NCBI GenBank assembly: GCA_947483555.1
Contig: CANKMW010000001.1
Span: 186,001-250,000 of the forward strand
Length of the DNA stretch: 64,000 nucleotides
Direction: 5' to 3'
Source of the DNA: Myxococcales bacterium
Lineage (GTDB): Bacteria > Myxococcota_A > Polyangia > Haliangiales > Haliangiaceae
The position numbers were made by a program, and so were the translations under genes. Shown here piece after piece: positions 44,429 through 54,120 of this stretch. Position 1 is the stretch's first letter. Each line of letters opens with the position of its first letter. A model generated the notes under the pieces. That model did no database searches and was not told where the DNA came from. It was given only the letters and a program-made list of their open reading frames with translations.

Positions 44429-46630
44429 GAACTTGTAGGTGGCGCCGATCCGGCCGTAGGTGCCGAAGTCGCTGTTGAACAGCGGCGCCGAGAACAGGTC
44501 GGTGTACAGCGCCCGCTCGCTCTGGAACGGCGCGCCGTCGAGCACGAACCAGATGTTCCAGCGTTGCTTGATGGCGACCTCGGCGATGACGCTGGTCATG
44601 AGCCGCAAGCCGCCCTCGCGCGAGTTGTAGAGGTCGTTGCCCGACAGCTCGGTCAGATCGGTCACCCGCTCCATGTCGGCGGTGCTCAGGGTGCCGGCGC
44701 GGTGCGCGGCGCAGGTCTCGGTCGGCGTACCGTCGAACTCGTTGGCCGCCGTCAGCTCCGGGCAGTGACGGTCGCTCCAGGCGTTCAGGTACATGCGGCC
44801 GCTCACCGTGACCCGCGTGAACGCGGTCAGCGACGCCACGCCGCCGGCGTTGAGCGTGAGCCCGTTGCGCTTGCTGTCATCGATGAGTCGCGAACCCCAC
44901 CACAGGTCGCCGAACACGCCGGCCGAGAACGGATCCTTGTCGACCAGCATGAGGCGAATGCCGAGGCCGATCTCCGACCGCGAGCCCATCGAGCGCACCC
45001 CGACGCCGGCATCGAATCCGAAGCCGCCCATCTTGCCGGCGCCGACGTTGATGCGGGTCTCGAGGAAGTACGGGTACCCGATGCCGAAGTCGACGGTCGA
45101 GCGACCGCGCGGCAAGGTGCGGGCACCGAACGACGCCAGGCCGCGCTGCTCGGCGGCCAGCTGGTCGTCGGACAGCCCCTCGACCTTGAGGTTCGCGTTC
45201 ACCATCCCGGGCTTGCCGGCCTCGAGGGTGATCGTCTCCTCGTGGATCTGATAGCCAGCCTTGACGACGCGGACGATGGTCGTGCCGACCTCGGCCTCGT
45301 CGAGATCGAGCGGCGTCACGCCGTGCGGCATGCCGTTGATGAGCACCTCGGCGCCGGCCGGGTTGCTGATGATGCGCAGTCGCCCCACCGCCTTGAGCTC
45401 GGCCGACACCGTCAGCGTCTGCCCGGGCTCGATGCGCACCTTCTGCTCGAAGGACTTGAAGCCGGCGAGCTTGACGACGACGAAGTGGTCGCCGCGCGAG
45501 ACCGCCTTCTCCTGGGGCACCTTGCCGATGGCCGCGCCATCGATGTAGACGTCGGCGTCGGGCACCGCCGACACCACCTTGAGCGTCCCGGTGTCGCCCT
45601 TGCCAGCCTCGGGGTTGAGGTCGAGCTTGAGGATGACCGACTGGCCGGCGTTGATCGTGACCCGTTCCTCACGCGCCTGGTAGCCCGGCGCCTTGACCTC
45701 GAGCACGTGCTCGCCGGTCTTGACGTCCTTGATGTCGATCGGCACCGCGCCCATGTCGGTACCGTCGAGGAACACCTTGGCGCCGGCGACGTTGGACAGC
45801 ACGCGGATGACGCCGCCCTGGCCCCCGATCGTGGCCTTGAGCTCGGCGCGCACCTTGACCTGGGTGCCGGAGATGACCTGGACGGTCTGCTTCCACGGCA
45901 CCGCCGGCTCCTTGCGCACCTCGACCACGTGCAGGCCCTCGATGACGTCGGTGATGAACACCGGCGTCGTGCCGGCGACCTTGTTGCCGTCGAGCAGCAC
46001 CTCGGCATCGGGAACATCGGCGTCGACGACCAGCGTGCCGGTCTTCACCTTCGCCACCTCCTTGAGGAACGGGGTCAGCGAGACTTTTTCGTTCTCCTTG
46101 GAGTCGACCCAGGTCGAGAACGGCTCGAAGCCGTCCTTCTTGATCTCGATCAGGTGGCGACCGGCGTCGGTGGTCAGCAGCACCGGCGCCGAGCCCTGGT
46201 TCTGGCCGTCCAGAAAGACGCTGGCGCCAAACACGTTCTTGTCGGCGTCGGCGCGCACGTCGATGCGCGGCGGATCCAGCTTCTTGATGAGCGGGATGAA
46301 CGTCTCCTGCAGCGTCCGGGTGCGCGCCACCTTCACGTTCTTCTGCGCCGGCTGATAGCCCTCGAGCTCGAGGATGACCAGGTAGTCGCCGTTGAGGACC
46401 GTGGCCGCCCACGGCGTCGTGCCGACCGGCCCCAGCTCCTTGCGATCGATGTAGACGGTGGCGCCCGGCGGCGCCGAGTCGATCCGGATCTTGTACTTGC
46501 CCTTCTTGGCGAGCCGCGGGTGGCTCTGGGCGCTGGCGTCACTGATCGCGGTGATCGGCGCGGCCGCCATCAGCACGGCGCACAGCGCCACGAAACCGAC
46601 CAAGTAGGCCCAAGGCTTGAGAGATTTCAT
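44426..46630 (-). CDS. Outer-membrane protein with six PEGA domains
   Basis: 734 residues from ATG 46630, with a signal peptide ending near ASAQS; an upstream in-frame ATG at 46648 gives six more residues. Six PEGA domains of about 65-75 residues occupy about 40-490, each starting with a 'V.S.P.GA.V..DG...G.TP' pattern (IDSAPPGATVYIDRKELG, RVLSNVAGAKVFLDGTDMG, RIISNPAGAEVLINGMPHG). The C-terminal 230 residues alternate as beta strands and end in an aromatic residue (YGRIGATYKF), typical of outer-membrane barrel proteins. PEGA domains are usually found on surface-layer and kinase receptor proteins; the cellular role here is unknown. Confidence 0.75.
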   Translation of the reverse strand: MKSLKPWAYLVGFVALCAVLMAAAPITAISDASAQSHPRLAKKGKYKIRIDSAPPGATVYIDRKELGPVGTTPWAATVLNGDYLVILELEGYQPAQKNVKVARTRTLQETFIPLIKKLDPPRIDVRADADKNVFGASVFLDGQNQGSAPVLLTTDAGRHLIEIKKDGFEPFSTWVDSKENEKVSLTPFLKEVAKVKTGTLVVDADVPDAEVLLDGNKVAGTTPVFITDVIEGLHVVEVRKEPAVPWKQTVQVISGTQVKVRAELKATIGGQGGVIRVLSNVAGAKVFLDGTDMGAVPIDIKDVKTGEHVLEVKAPGYQAREERVTINAGQSVILKLDLNPEAGKGDTGTLKVVSAVPDADVYIDGAAIGKVPQEKAVSRGDHFVVVKLAGFKSFEQKVRIEPGQTLTVSAELKAVGRLRIISNPAGAEVLINGMPHGVTPLDLDEAEVGTTIVRVVKAGYQIHEETITLEAGKPGMVNANLKVEGLSDDQLAAEQRGLASFGARTLPRGRSTVDFGIGYPYFLETRINVGAGKMGGFGFDAGVGVRSMGSRSEIGLGIRLMLVDKDPFSAGVFGDLWWGSRLIDDSKRNGLTLNAGGVASLTAFTRVTVSGRMYLNAWSDRHCPELTAANEFDGTPTETCAAHRAGTLSTADMERVTDLTELSGNDLYNSREGGLRLMTSVIAEVAIKQRWNIWFVLDGAPFQSERALYTDLFSAPLFNSDFGTYGRIGATYKF

Positions 46631-46745
46631 GGGTCGCGTCCCCTGCATGACGGTCCGACGTTACCAGGGATCGACCTGGCAGACGGGTTACGGGTGCGGT
46701 TTTCGACGTCGGTCGCGCGCGCCTGTTCACAGCGTGAGCGATGGC

Positions 46746-47564
46746 TCACACGCCCGCAAACGGCGACAGCGCACCGGCGCCGAGCAATGCGACCAGCAGC
46801 ACACCGAGCGCGACGCGGTAGGCGGCGAACCCGACCAGCCGGCGACTGCCGAGGAAGCGCATCAGCCACGCGATCGACGCGTAGCCGGTGATGCCGGCGA
46901 CGATCGTCCCCACCACCAGCGACGGCACGGCGGCGGCGCCCAGCTCGTCGATGGCGTCGCTCATCTTGAAGATGCCGGCGCCGGCGACCGCCGGGATGCT
47001 CATCAGGAACGAGAAGCGGGCCGCCTCGGTGCGGCGCAGGCCGAGCAGCAGGGCGCAGCAGATCGTGGCGCCGGAGCGCGACACGCCCGGGATCAGGGCC
47101 AGCGCCTGGGCACCGCCGATGAGCAGCGCGTCGACCAGCCCGAGGTCGTCGAGCATGCGGACGTTGCGGGCCCGGGCGTCGATGACCGCCATGGCCACGC
47201 CGACGGCGATCAGGGCGCCGCTCACGACCCATAGCGAGCGGGCGTCGCCGACGATGAAGTCCTCGAGCGTGACCCCGGCCACCGCGATCGGGATGGTGGC
47301 GGCGATCAGATAGAGCGGTAGCCGGCCGCGCGGGCTGCGCGGATCCGTGAACAGCGCCCGCGGCAGGTCGACGAAGACGTCGCGCGCGAAGTAGACCAGC
47401 ACCGCGGCCAGGGTGCCGAGCTGGAGCACGGCCGTGTAGGCGGCGCCCGGATCGCGCTCGCCGAACAGCGCCGGGATGATGCGCAGGTGCGCCGTCGACG
47501 AGATGGGCAGGAACTCGGTCAAGCCCTGGACGACACCGAGCACGATCGCGAACCACAGCTGCAC
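46746..47564 (-). CDS. uppP: Undecaprenyl-diphosphatase (UppP/BacA)
   Basis: 272 residues from a GTG at 47564, with about eight membrane helices. Family motifs: LGVVQGLTEFLPISSTAHL (residues about 7-25) and LIPGVSRSGATI (about 155), the acid/Ser/Arg active-site motifs of UppP. It removes phosphate from undecaprenyl diphosphate at the cytoplasmic membrane and recycles the carrier for peptidoglycan and O-antigen synthesis; overproduction confers bacitracin tolerance. It is a single gene, divergent from the small lipoprotein at 47620. Confidence 0.92.
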   Translation of the reverse strand: MQLWFAIVLGVVQGLTEFLPISSTAHLRIIPALFGERDPGAAYTAVLQLGTLAAVLVYFARDVFVDLPRALFTDPRSPRGRLPLYLIAATIPIAVAGVTLEDFIVGDARSLWVVSGALIAVGVAMAVIDARARNVRMLDDLGLVDALLIGGAQALALIPGVSRSGATICCALLLGLRRTEAARFSFLMSIPAVAGAGIFKMSDAIDELGAAAVPSLVVGTIVAGITGYASIAWLMRFLGSRRLVGFAAYRVALGVLLVALLGAGALSPFAGV

Positions 47565-47619
47565 GAGGCGGGCACGGTAGCACGTGGCGTCGCCGCCGCT
47601 GCCGCGGTACGAACCAGGG

Positions 47620-48036
47620 ATGATCAGGATGATCCTCGCCGGCGCGCTGGTGCTCGGGCTCGGCGTCGCGTGCGGACCGAAACCCACGCCGGCGACGCTG
47701 CCCACCGGCGGCAGCGGCAGCGGCGACCACCACGACGGCGGCGGCGCGGTCGCCCAGCCCGGCGACGGCGGCGATCCGGGTCGCGGCACGGCGATGGCGC
47801 CGCTCACGCGCGACGAATGCGAGCAGATGATCGATCACGTGCTGGCGATCGGCATGGCCGCGCAACGGGCGCAGAAGCCCGCGGAGTACGTGCCGACCGA
47901 GGCCCAGGTGGCCGCGATCCGAGCTCGGCTCGTGGCCGACCAGCTGGACGAATGCCTGACCTGGTCACGCCCGGTCTGGGAGTGCACGGTCGCCGCCCAG
48001 ACCGTCGACGCGCTGCCCCATTGCGCCGAACGCTGA
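47620..48036 (+). CDS. Small lipoprotein with Cys-pattern domain
   Basis: 138 residues. Lipoprotein signal (MILAGALVLGLGVAC; the ATG at 47629 is also possible). A Gly/His-rich spacer (SGSGDHHDGGGAVAQPGDGG) is followed by a compact helical domain with Cys at RDECEQMIDHVL, LDECLTWSRPVWECTVAAQ and ALPHCAER. The Cys-x4/W-x-Cys spacing is repeated in other myxobacterial small lipoproteins. No functional assignment. Confidence 0.6.
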   Translation: MIRMILAGALVLGLGVACGPKPTPATLPTGGSGSGDHHDGGGAVAQPGDGGDPGRGTAMAPLTRDECEQMIDHVLAIGMAAQRAQKPAEYVPTEAQVAAIRARLVADQLDECLTWSRPVWECTVAAQTVDALPHCAER

Positions 48037-48077
48037 GTGATGGTGGGCGTCGACGCCAGCAGGCAACGTCTCCGGTT

Positions 48078-48145
48078 GTCCCGAGCGATGCGCGAGCGCC
48101 AGCGAGCGCGAGTCGAAGGACGTGCTCCGTCGACGCTAGCGACGT
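48078..48145. repeat. REP-like element between convergent genes
   Basis: The tract resembles repetitive extragenic elements of the 'ctgagcg..gcgcgag..gtcgaagg' type: CCGAGCGATGCGCGAGCG followed by AGCGAGCGCGAGTCGAAGGA. A CGTCGACGC...AGC motif flanks it (48048 region and 48129-48139). It occupies most of the gap between the convergent small lipoprotein and the 48136 gene, where REP elements are usually found. Only one copy is visible in this window. Confidence 0.4.
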
Positions 48146-49116
48146 GCCGACAGACGCGGCAACGGCGACGGCGCCGGCTGACGGGACGGCGCCGCGGTGC
48201 GGTCGACCGCGGTGACGTCGTCCTCGGGCGGCAGCGGCAGCGGCCGCGGGTTGGTCGCGAGCGCGGCCGGGCGGACAGCCGGCAAGGCCTGGGGATGGAC
48301 GGGGCCGGTGCCGCGCGCGACGCGACGCGGCGGCGACAGCGGCAGCGGCGTCACCGGTAGCGACGGCCGCTCGGTGGCCTCGGCGTCGGCGCGTCGGGTC
48401 GGAGGCACGGGCGGCTTCCAGTTCGAGGTCGAGCGCGCGGCGGCGCGAGCGACCGGGGCCGCCGGCGCGGCGGCGCGAGCGACCGGGGCCGGCTGAACGA
48501 CGGCGCGAGCGACCGGGGCCGGCTGAACGACGGCCACGGGGGACCGCTTCACCTGCACCTGCATCTGCGCCTCGGTCGCTTCGGCGGCGACCTTGGCGCG
48601 GGCAAGCGCGAGTTGCCACTCCCACTCGTCTTCGTCGGCGTCGCTGTCGTTGTCGTCGTTGCGCGCCGACGGAGCCATGGCGACCACTGGCCTGGTGATG
48701 GCGGCGGCGATCATCGGCTTCGGGTGGGCCAGGGGCGGCGACGCCACGTCGGCGGCCTGTCTGGCGCGAACCAGCGCCGCCGACCACAAGGCGTCATCGT
48801 CCGCGTCGACGGCTCGGACCCCGGGCAGCGGCGGCGGTCCGGCGCGGCGGCTGGCTGGAGTGCGGGGCCCCGGCGTGGCGACGGCAGGCGCCATGACGGG
48901 AGCAGGAGCAGGTGCCGGGGGCGCGAACGTGGTGGCGAACGTGAACACGCCGGTCGGGTCGTGTCCCTCGCGCCATCCCACCACGCGCGCGCTCGATCCT
49001 TCATCAGATACGCATGGTTGCAGCGTCAGGATCCGCCCCTGCGGTGTCAGCGCGAGCCCGTAGCTCGACAGCTTCACGTACCCCGCCTTGGCAAGGAGGT
49101 CTTCGACGAGCGCCAT
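48136..49116 (-). CDS. Low-complexity hypothetical protein with tandem repeats
   Basis: 326 residues, no signal peptide. The first ~50 residues look like a conserved domain (LVEDLLAKAGYVKLSSYGLALTPQGRILTL...). The rest is Ala/Pro/Val-rich and disordered: PPAPAPAPVMAPAVATPG, an acidic stretch DNDSDADEDEWEW, a repeat (VVQPAPVARA) coded by 30-bp tandem repeats, and RPLPLPPEDD near the end. It may be a scaffold with a folded head and a flexible tail. No family is assigned with confidence. Confidence 0.55.
   Translation of the reverse strand: MALVEDLLAKAGYVKLSSYGLALTPQGRILTLQPCVSDEGSSARVVGWREGHDPTGVFTFATTFAPPAPAPAPVMAPAVATPGPRTPASRRAGPPPLPGVRAVDADDDALWSAALVRARQAADVASPPLAHPKPMIAAAITRPVVAMAPSARNDDNDSDADEDEWEWQLALARAKVAAEATEAQMQVQVKRSPVAVVQPAPVARAVVQPAPVARAAAPAAPVARAAARSTSNWKPPVPPTRRADAEATERPSLPVTPLPLSPPRRVARGTGPVHPQALPAVRPAALATNPRPLPLPPEDDVTAVDRTAAPSRQPAPSPLPRLSARR
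48441..48530. repeat. Three 30-bp tandem repeats inside a gene
   Basis: Units at 48441-48470, 48471-48500 and 48501-48530. The second and third are identical; the first differs only in its last ten bases. They encode the VVQPAPVARA-type decapeptide on the minus strand. Because the unit is a multiple of three, copy number can change without a frameshift. Confidence 0.85.
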
Positions 49117-49262
49117 GACCGATCGTCAAAGCACGCGGCGGGCCAACGCCAGCCGCTCGGCGACGGTCCCAAGTGCTCGAACGATCGCACGGTCCGGCTG
49201 ACCTGCCGGCCGCTGGGGTCGAACGTCCCGATGCCGCGTCCCCCACGCTCCCCCACCTACAC

Positions 49263-49278
49263 CGGCCTCGACAGGCCG
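49263..49278 (-). terminator. Hairpin downstream of the hydratase gene
   Basis: CGGCCT-CGAC-AGGCCG is a 6-bp stem with a 4-base loop, 14 bases beyond the stop of the leucine-catabolism hydratase gene (49292, minus). It is flanked on both sides by CCTACAC copies. No T tract. Confidence 0.4.
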
Positions 49279-49291
49279 AGGACCTACACGC

Positions 49292-50071
<780 letters not shown>

Positions 50072-50118
50072 GGCGTTCGATACCGCAGATTCGCCCGCTC
50101 GGGGCGGGGCGACTGCGG

Positions 50119-51054
50119 TCAGGCGCCGCGCTCGGCTTGCCGCCGCGCCCGGGCCTGCTTGCCGAGGTGGGCCTTCAAGTACTTCGAGGGCAGGTCGTGG
50201 CCCACGAAGCTGGCGGCGAGGCGCGACGCTTCGACCAGCTTGTCGAGATCGATGCCGGTCTCGATGCCCATCGAATGCAGCATGGCGACCAGGTCGTCGG
50301 TGGCCAGGTTGCCCGACGCCCCCGGCGCATACGGACAGCCGCCGAGCCCACCGACCGCGGCGTCGATGGTCGTGATCCCGAGCTGGAGCGCGGCGACGCA
50401 GTTGGCCAGCGCGGTGCCCTGGGTGTCGTGGAAGTGCACGGCGACATCGGCGGCCGGCGCCTCGGCGAGCACCAGCTCGAGCACGCGCTCGACCTGGCGT
50501 GGGTTGGCGACCCCGATGGTGTCGCTGATCGACACCTGGTACACGCCCATGGCGCGCAGCTCGCGGGTCAGCCACACCGACTGCGCGGGATCGACGTCGC
50601 CCTCGTACGGGCAGCCGAACACCGTCGAGACGTAGGCGCGAACCCGCATGCCGGCGGCGATCGCGGGCGGCACCACGTCGCCGAACGCGGTCAGCGTCTC
50701 GGCGATCGACTTGTTGATGTTCTTCTTGTTGTGGGTCTCGGACGCCGACAGGAAGACGGCGATCTCCTTCATGCCGGCGGTGATCGCGCCGTCGAGACCG
50801 CGACGGTTGGGCACCAGCGCCGACAGCGTGACGCCGTCCTTGCGCCGCACCCCACGCGCCACCTCGGCGCTGTCGGCGAGCTGGGGGATCCACTGCGGGC
50901 TGACGAAGCTGGTGATCTCGATGTAGCGCAGCCCGGTGTCCTCGAGCGCGTGGATGAACGCGATCTTGTCGGCGGTCGGCACGCTGCGCGCCTCGTTCTG
51001 CAGGCCGTCGCGCGGACCGACCTCGTACACCGTGACGCGCTCGGGCAGCTTCAT
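50119..51054 (-). CDS. liuE: Hydroxymethylglutaryl-CoA lyase
   Basis: 311 residues, the usual length. It cleaves HMG-CoA to acetyl-CoA and acetoacetate. Visible catalytic parts: GPRDGLQNE (Arg about 15), SFVSPQWIPQ, DTIGVANP, VHFHDTQG and GGLGGCPYAPGASGN with the conserved Cys at about 240. Together with the hydratase it completes the end of leucine catabolism, producing acetoacetate, as does the homogentisate operon at 28-32 kb. The acyl-CoA dehydrogenase and carboxylase of the pathway are not in this window. Confidence 0.94.
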   Translation of the reverse strand: MKLPERVTVYEVGPRDGLQNEARSVPTADKIAFIHALEDTGLRYIEITSFVSPQWIPQLADSAEVARGVRRKDGVTLSALVPNRRGLDGAITAGMKEIAVFLSASETHNKKNINKSIAETLTAFGDVVPPAIAAGMRVRAYVSTVFGCPYEGDVDPAQSVWLTRELRAMGVYQVSISDTIGVANPRQVERVLELVLAEAPAADVAVHFHDTQGTALANCVAALQLGITTIDAAVGGLGGCPYAPGASGNLATDDLVAMLHSMGIETGIDLDKLVEASRLAASFVGHDLPSKYLKAHLGKQARARRQAERGA

Positions 51055-51068
51055 CCTGAACCGGCACC

Positions 51069-51740
51069 TTACCCAGCCGCGGCGGCCTCCGCCACCGCCG
51101 CCGCCAGCTCCAGCGTCAGGTCATCCAGGCTGTCGATCACCCGGTGGGCGGCCGACTGATCGTGACCGGCGAAGTTGCCGGCCCGGACCGCCACCACGAC
51201 GCAGCCGGCGGCGCGACCCGCGGCCACGCCGGCGGCCGAGTCCTCGACCACCAGCACGTGGCGCGGCGCCAGGCCGAGCCGCTCGCACGCCATGAGGTAG
51301 CCGTCGGGCGCCGGCTTGCTGCGCGGCACGTCCTCGGCGCACAGCCGGACCGAGAACGCGTCGGCCAGGCCGAGCAGCCCGAGCATGTGCTCGGCCTCGA
51401 CGCGCGAGCTGCCGGTGACCAGGCCGCGCTGGCGGTCGGCGAACCGGGCCACCGCGGCCCGCGCGCCGGGTAGCTCGAGCGCATCCGCGGCCGCGAACAG
51501 CTCGCGGCTGGCGAGGGCGGTGGCGGCGATGAGCTGATCGCGATCCCAGGTGATGGCCGGGTACGCCGCGGCCAGCCGGGCGTGGATCGCCACCCACGAG
51601 TGGCCGACGACGTGATCGCGATCGGCCTGCGCGATCTCGACGCCCTGGCCGGAGCGCAGCGCGCGGGCCAGCGCCTCGGCGTACTGCCGCTCGCTGTCGA
51701 CCAGGGTGCCGTCGAGGTCGAACAGGACCGCGTGGACCAT
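51069..51740 (-). CDS. HAD-family hydrolase (beta-phosphoglucomutase-like)
   Basis: 223 residues from ATG 51740; an ATG at 51749 adds three residues. HAD motif I LFDLDGTLVDSE (about 6-17), motif II GLVTGSSRVEAEHML, motif III RSKPAPDGYLMA, motif IV VLVVEDSAAGVAAGRAAG. The layout is that of GmhB/PgmB-like phosphatases or beta-phosphoglucomutases with a helical cap. Substrate unknown. It is 15 bases downstream of HMG-CoA lyase on the opposite reading order of the strand (it precedes it in transcription). Confidence 0.9.
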   Translation of the reverse strand: MVHAVLFDLDGTLVDSERQYAEALARALRSGQGVEIAQADRDHVVGHSWVAIHARLAAAYPAITWDRDQLIAATALASRELFAAADALELPGARAAVARFADRQRGLVTGSSRVEAEHMLGLLGLADAFSVRLCAEDVPRSKPAPDGYLMACERLGLAPRHVLVVEDSAAGVAAGRAAGCVVVAVRAGNFAGHDQSAAHRVIDSLDDLTLELAAAVAEAAAAG

Positions 51741-51852
51741 GGGCCGCATGTAGCACGTAACCCGGGACCTGCGGCCGGCCACTGGTTCGGTGTCGGTCGC
51801 TGCTCGCAACCCGCGGGCGGCCGTTGCATCCTTGGTCGGTATCGGAGGATCC

Positions 51853-53235
51853 ATGCGCCCTGTCCTGCGCCTCGTCACCTTGCTCGCCTTCGCCGCCACC
51901 GCCTGCGGCCCATCCGCGGGCGTGAAGCGGGCCCAGACCTTGCTCGATCGGGGCGACTATCGCGGCGCCGCCGACGCCGCCGATCAGGAGCTCGGCAAGA
52001 CGCCGGGCGACGCCCAGCTCACCCGCATCCGGATCCGGGCCGCGCTCGGTCTCGGCGACGCCCGGGACGCGGTGGCGCGCTACCGCGGCTGGCGCGCCGG
52101 GCGCGACGACGAGGACCTGGCCGCGCTGCGCACCATGGCCTTGACGACCTTGTGGCAGGGCCTGACCTCGCCGTCGGCGCAGGTGCAGGTGCAGGCCATC
52201 CGCGCCATCGAGCGACTCGAGATCGAGGACTTCGCCCGCGACGTCGGCGACCGCATGGGCGACGACGACGACGTGGTCGCGGCGGCGGCGGCGATCGCGG
52301 TCCTGCGCGCGTTCCCGCAGGCGCCCGACGTCGCCACCGAGATGCTCAAGAGCGACGACCCGCAGGCGCGGGCGATCGCGGTCGAGGGCATCGGCCGCAA
52401 GGTCGGCAAACACGCCGCCGAGGATCTACGCTTCGCCGCGGTCGATCAGGATCCGCGGGTGCGCGCCGCGGCCGCGGCGGCGCTCGCCGCGCTCGCCGAT
52501 CCCGCCGATACCGAGCGCCTGACCGAGCTGGCCACCGACACCTCGGCCGACGTGCGCAACGTCGCGCTGCGCGCCCTCGCCCGCGGCAAGCGCGGCGACC
52601 TCGGCGCGCTGGCCCAGGCCGCGCTCGCCGACGCGTCGCTGGGGGTCCGTCTGGCGGCGGTGGATCTGCTGGTCGCGTCGCGCGGCCGCGACGCCGCGCG
52701 ACCGCTGCTCGAGCACGCCGATCTGATGGTCGCCGCCTACGCGGCCCGGGCGCTCCGCGATCCGACCGCCGGCGCCGCCGCCGTCGATCGCGCGCTGGCC
52801 GCCGACGACTGGACCATCCGCGCCGGCGTCGTGAACCTGCTCGAGGTCGCGCTCGGCAAGGACGGCGCCCGCGCCCGCGCCGAGAAGGCGGCGTCCGACC
52901 GGGCGGTGGGCGTGCAGATCGCCGCCGCCCGCCTGCTGGCGTACCTGGGCGATCGCCCGCGCGCCATCGCGATCTACGCCGCCGCGCTCGCCGCCGGGGA
53001 GCCCGACGATCGGGTCGGCGCCGCCGCCGAGCTGGCTCACCTCGGCGACCCCCGCGGCGCCGCCGCCCTCGAGCAGCTCGCCGCCGCGCCCGAGCCGGGC
53101 GTGCGCCGCTCGGTCATCACCGCCCACCGCGCCGCCCGCGTGATCACGCCCGGCCTGTGGGGCGCGCTCGCCGATGACGACGCCGGCAACCGCATCGAGG
53201 CCGCCGCCGCCCTCTACGAGCTCGGCGCGCGGTGA
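51853..53235 (+). CDS. HEAT-repeat lipoprotein
   Basis: 460 residues; GGAGG at 51844-51848 and a lipoprotein signal (LLAFAATAC, Cys about 17). After a TPR-like N-terminal section (AQTLLDRGDYRGAADAADQEL) the protein consists of repeated ~30-residue helical pairs of HEAT/PBS type (DPRVRAAAAAALAALADPAD, SADVRNVALRALARGKRGDL, DRAVGVQIAAARLLAYLGD). HEAT arrays mediate protein-protein contact; the partner is unknown. Anchored to a membrane by its lipid. Confidence 0.8.
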   Translation: MRPVLRLVTLLAFAATACGPSAGVKRAQTLLDRGDYRGAADAADQELGKTPGDAQLTRIRIRAALGLGDARDAVARYRGWRAGRDDEDLAALRTMALTTLWQGLTSPSAQVQVQAIRAIERLEIEDFARDVGDRMGDDDDVVAAAAAIAVLRAFPQAPDVATEMLKSDDPQARAIAVEGIGRKVGKHAAEDLRFAAVDQDPRVRAAAAAALAALADPADTERLTELATDTSADVRNVALRALARGKRGDLGALAQAALADASLGVRLAAVDLLVASRGRDAARPLLEHADLMVAAYAARALRDPTAGAAAVDRALAADDWTIRAGVVNLLEVALGKDGARARAEKAASDRAVGVQIAAARLLAYLGDRPRAIAIYAAALAAGEPDDRVGAAAELAHLGDPRGAAALEQLAAAPEPGVRRSVITAHRAARVITPGLWGALADDDAGNRIEAAAALYELGAR

Positions 53236-53250
53236 CGGATCCGGATCCGA

Positions 53251-53559
53251 TCAGCGGTCCCGGTCCGGATCCAGATCGCGAGGCAGCCGTCGATGCCCCT
53301 CGAAGACCGTCAGCACGCCGATGACCCTCGGACGGACGACGTAGACGATGCGATATCGACCGCAGATGATCTCCCTGACGTCGTCTCGTGACAGCTCGGG
53401 AACCGCGCGACCTGCGTGGGAGTGTCGCCGCGTAACATCCACGGCGTCGTGAAGGCGGAGCGCCCACCGAGTCGCCGCGATCGGATCGTCGAGCGCGATG
53501 TAGTCCTCGATCTCGCGCACGTTCATGGCCGCGCGTGCCGACCAGACGATGACGTTCAT
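53251..53559 (-). CDS. ParE-family toxin
   Basis: 102 residues. N-terminal WSARAAMNVREIEDYIALDDPIAATRW, then PELSRDDVREIICGRYRIVYVVRP, the ParE/RelE beta-sheet with its basic-aromatic loop. It follows its antitoxin by 14 bases. Gyrase poisoning is known for ParE in general; specificity here is not proven. Confidence 0.85.
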   Translation of the reverse strand: MNVIVWSARAAMNVREIEDYIALDDPIAATRWALRLHDAVDVTRRHSHAGRAVPELSRDDVREIICGRYRIVYVVRPRVIGVLTVFEGHRRLPRDLDPDRDR

Positions 53560-53573
53560 CCTCAGCCTGCAGC

Positions 53574-53870
53574 TCAGCGAGTCCGCTTCGGACGCTGGGC
53601 GCGGGCCTCGATCTCCTTGCGGACTTCCTCGTGCGAGTACGTCCGTCCGGCTTCCACGTCAGCCAGACCAGCCTCGACCGAGGCAACGAAGCGTGCGTGG
53701 TACGAGAGCCGATCGTACTCGGCGGGGCTCAGGACGACCCCAGCAACCTTGCCGTTCTGGGTTATCACGATCGGCTGATGCGTCTCGCTCAGGCGCTTCA
53801 ACCACTCGGCGGCCTGGGCCTTGAAGTCGCTGACGGGGACGAAGTCCTCGGAGAGCTTGATGGTCTTCAT
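53574..53870 (-). CDS. Phd/YefM-family antitoxin
   Basis: 98 residues. Start VPVSDFKAQAAEWLKRLSET followed by PIVITQNGKVAGVVLSPAEYDRLSY is the Phd/YefM DNA-binding N-terminal domain; the C-terminal acidic-basic helix contacts the toxin. First gene of the pair, so operon autoregulation is expected. The family differs from the CHP02574 antitoxin at 22393, although both toxins are ParE-like. Confidence 0.9.
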   Translation of the reverse strand: MKTIKLSEDFVPVSDFKAQAAEWLKRLSETHQPIVITQNGKVAGVVLSPAEYDRLSYHARFVASVEAGLADVEAGRTYSHEEVRKEIEARAQRPKRTR

Positions 53871-53889
53871 GCGGGCCTCATACAGTCGG

Positions 53890-53918
53890 TATATAGACTC
53901 ACAAACCGACCATGTCCA
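53890..53918 (-). promoter_or_regulatory. Sigma-70-type promoter of the toxin-antitoxin operon
   Basis: Read on the minus strand: TGGACA (53918-53913) as the -35 element, a 17-base spacer, and TATATA (53895-53890) as the -10 element, ending 19 bases before the antitoxin ATG (53870). The two hexamers match TTGACA and TATAAT at 5 and about 4 positions, and the spacer is ideal. This is the clearest promoter in the window. No overlapping palindrome was seen. Confidence 0.65.
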
Positions 53919-54001
53919 GACCCGTGCGTGCATCGCAAGCACGCCGCGGGGGGACCTGTGACGCCAGCCGCGGGGACAAGTCTCCCAGGGGGGACCAGCG
54001 C

Positions 54002-54015
54002 AACCCGTGCGGGTT
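54002..54015. promoter_or_regulatory. Short palindrome in divergent region
   Basis: AACCCG-TG-CGGGTT lies in the 250-base gap between the antitoxin gene and the lipoprotein at 54121. It could be an operator for the latter; evidence is weak. Confidence 0.25.
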
Positions 54016-54120
54016 CCGATGACAGCGGTCGATCCGGGCATGGATCCGCGGTCTTCGGCGTGCGGCCGGCGGTAACATCGGTGTGATTTCCGTGGCAAGC
54101 GACTTGCTGAGGTCAGGGTC

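Noticed and set aside
48441..48530. CRISPR-like array
   Set aside because: The 30-bp units are contiguous without spacers and encode a protein repeat in frame.
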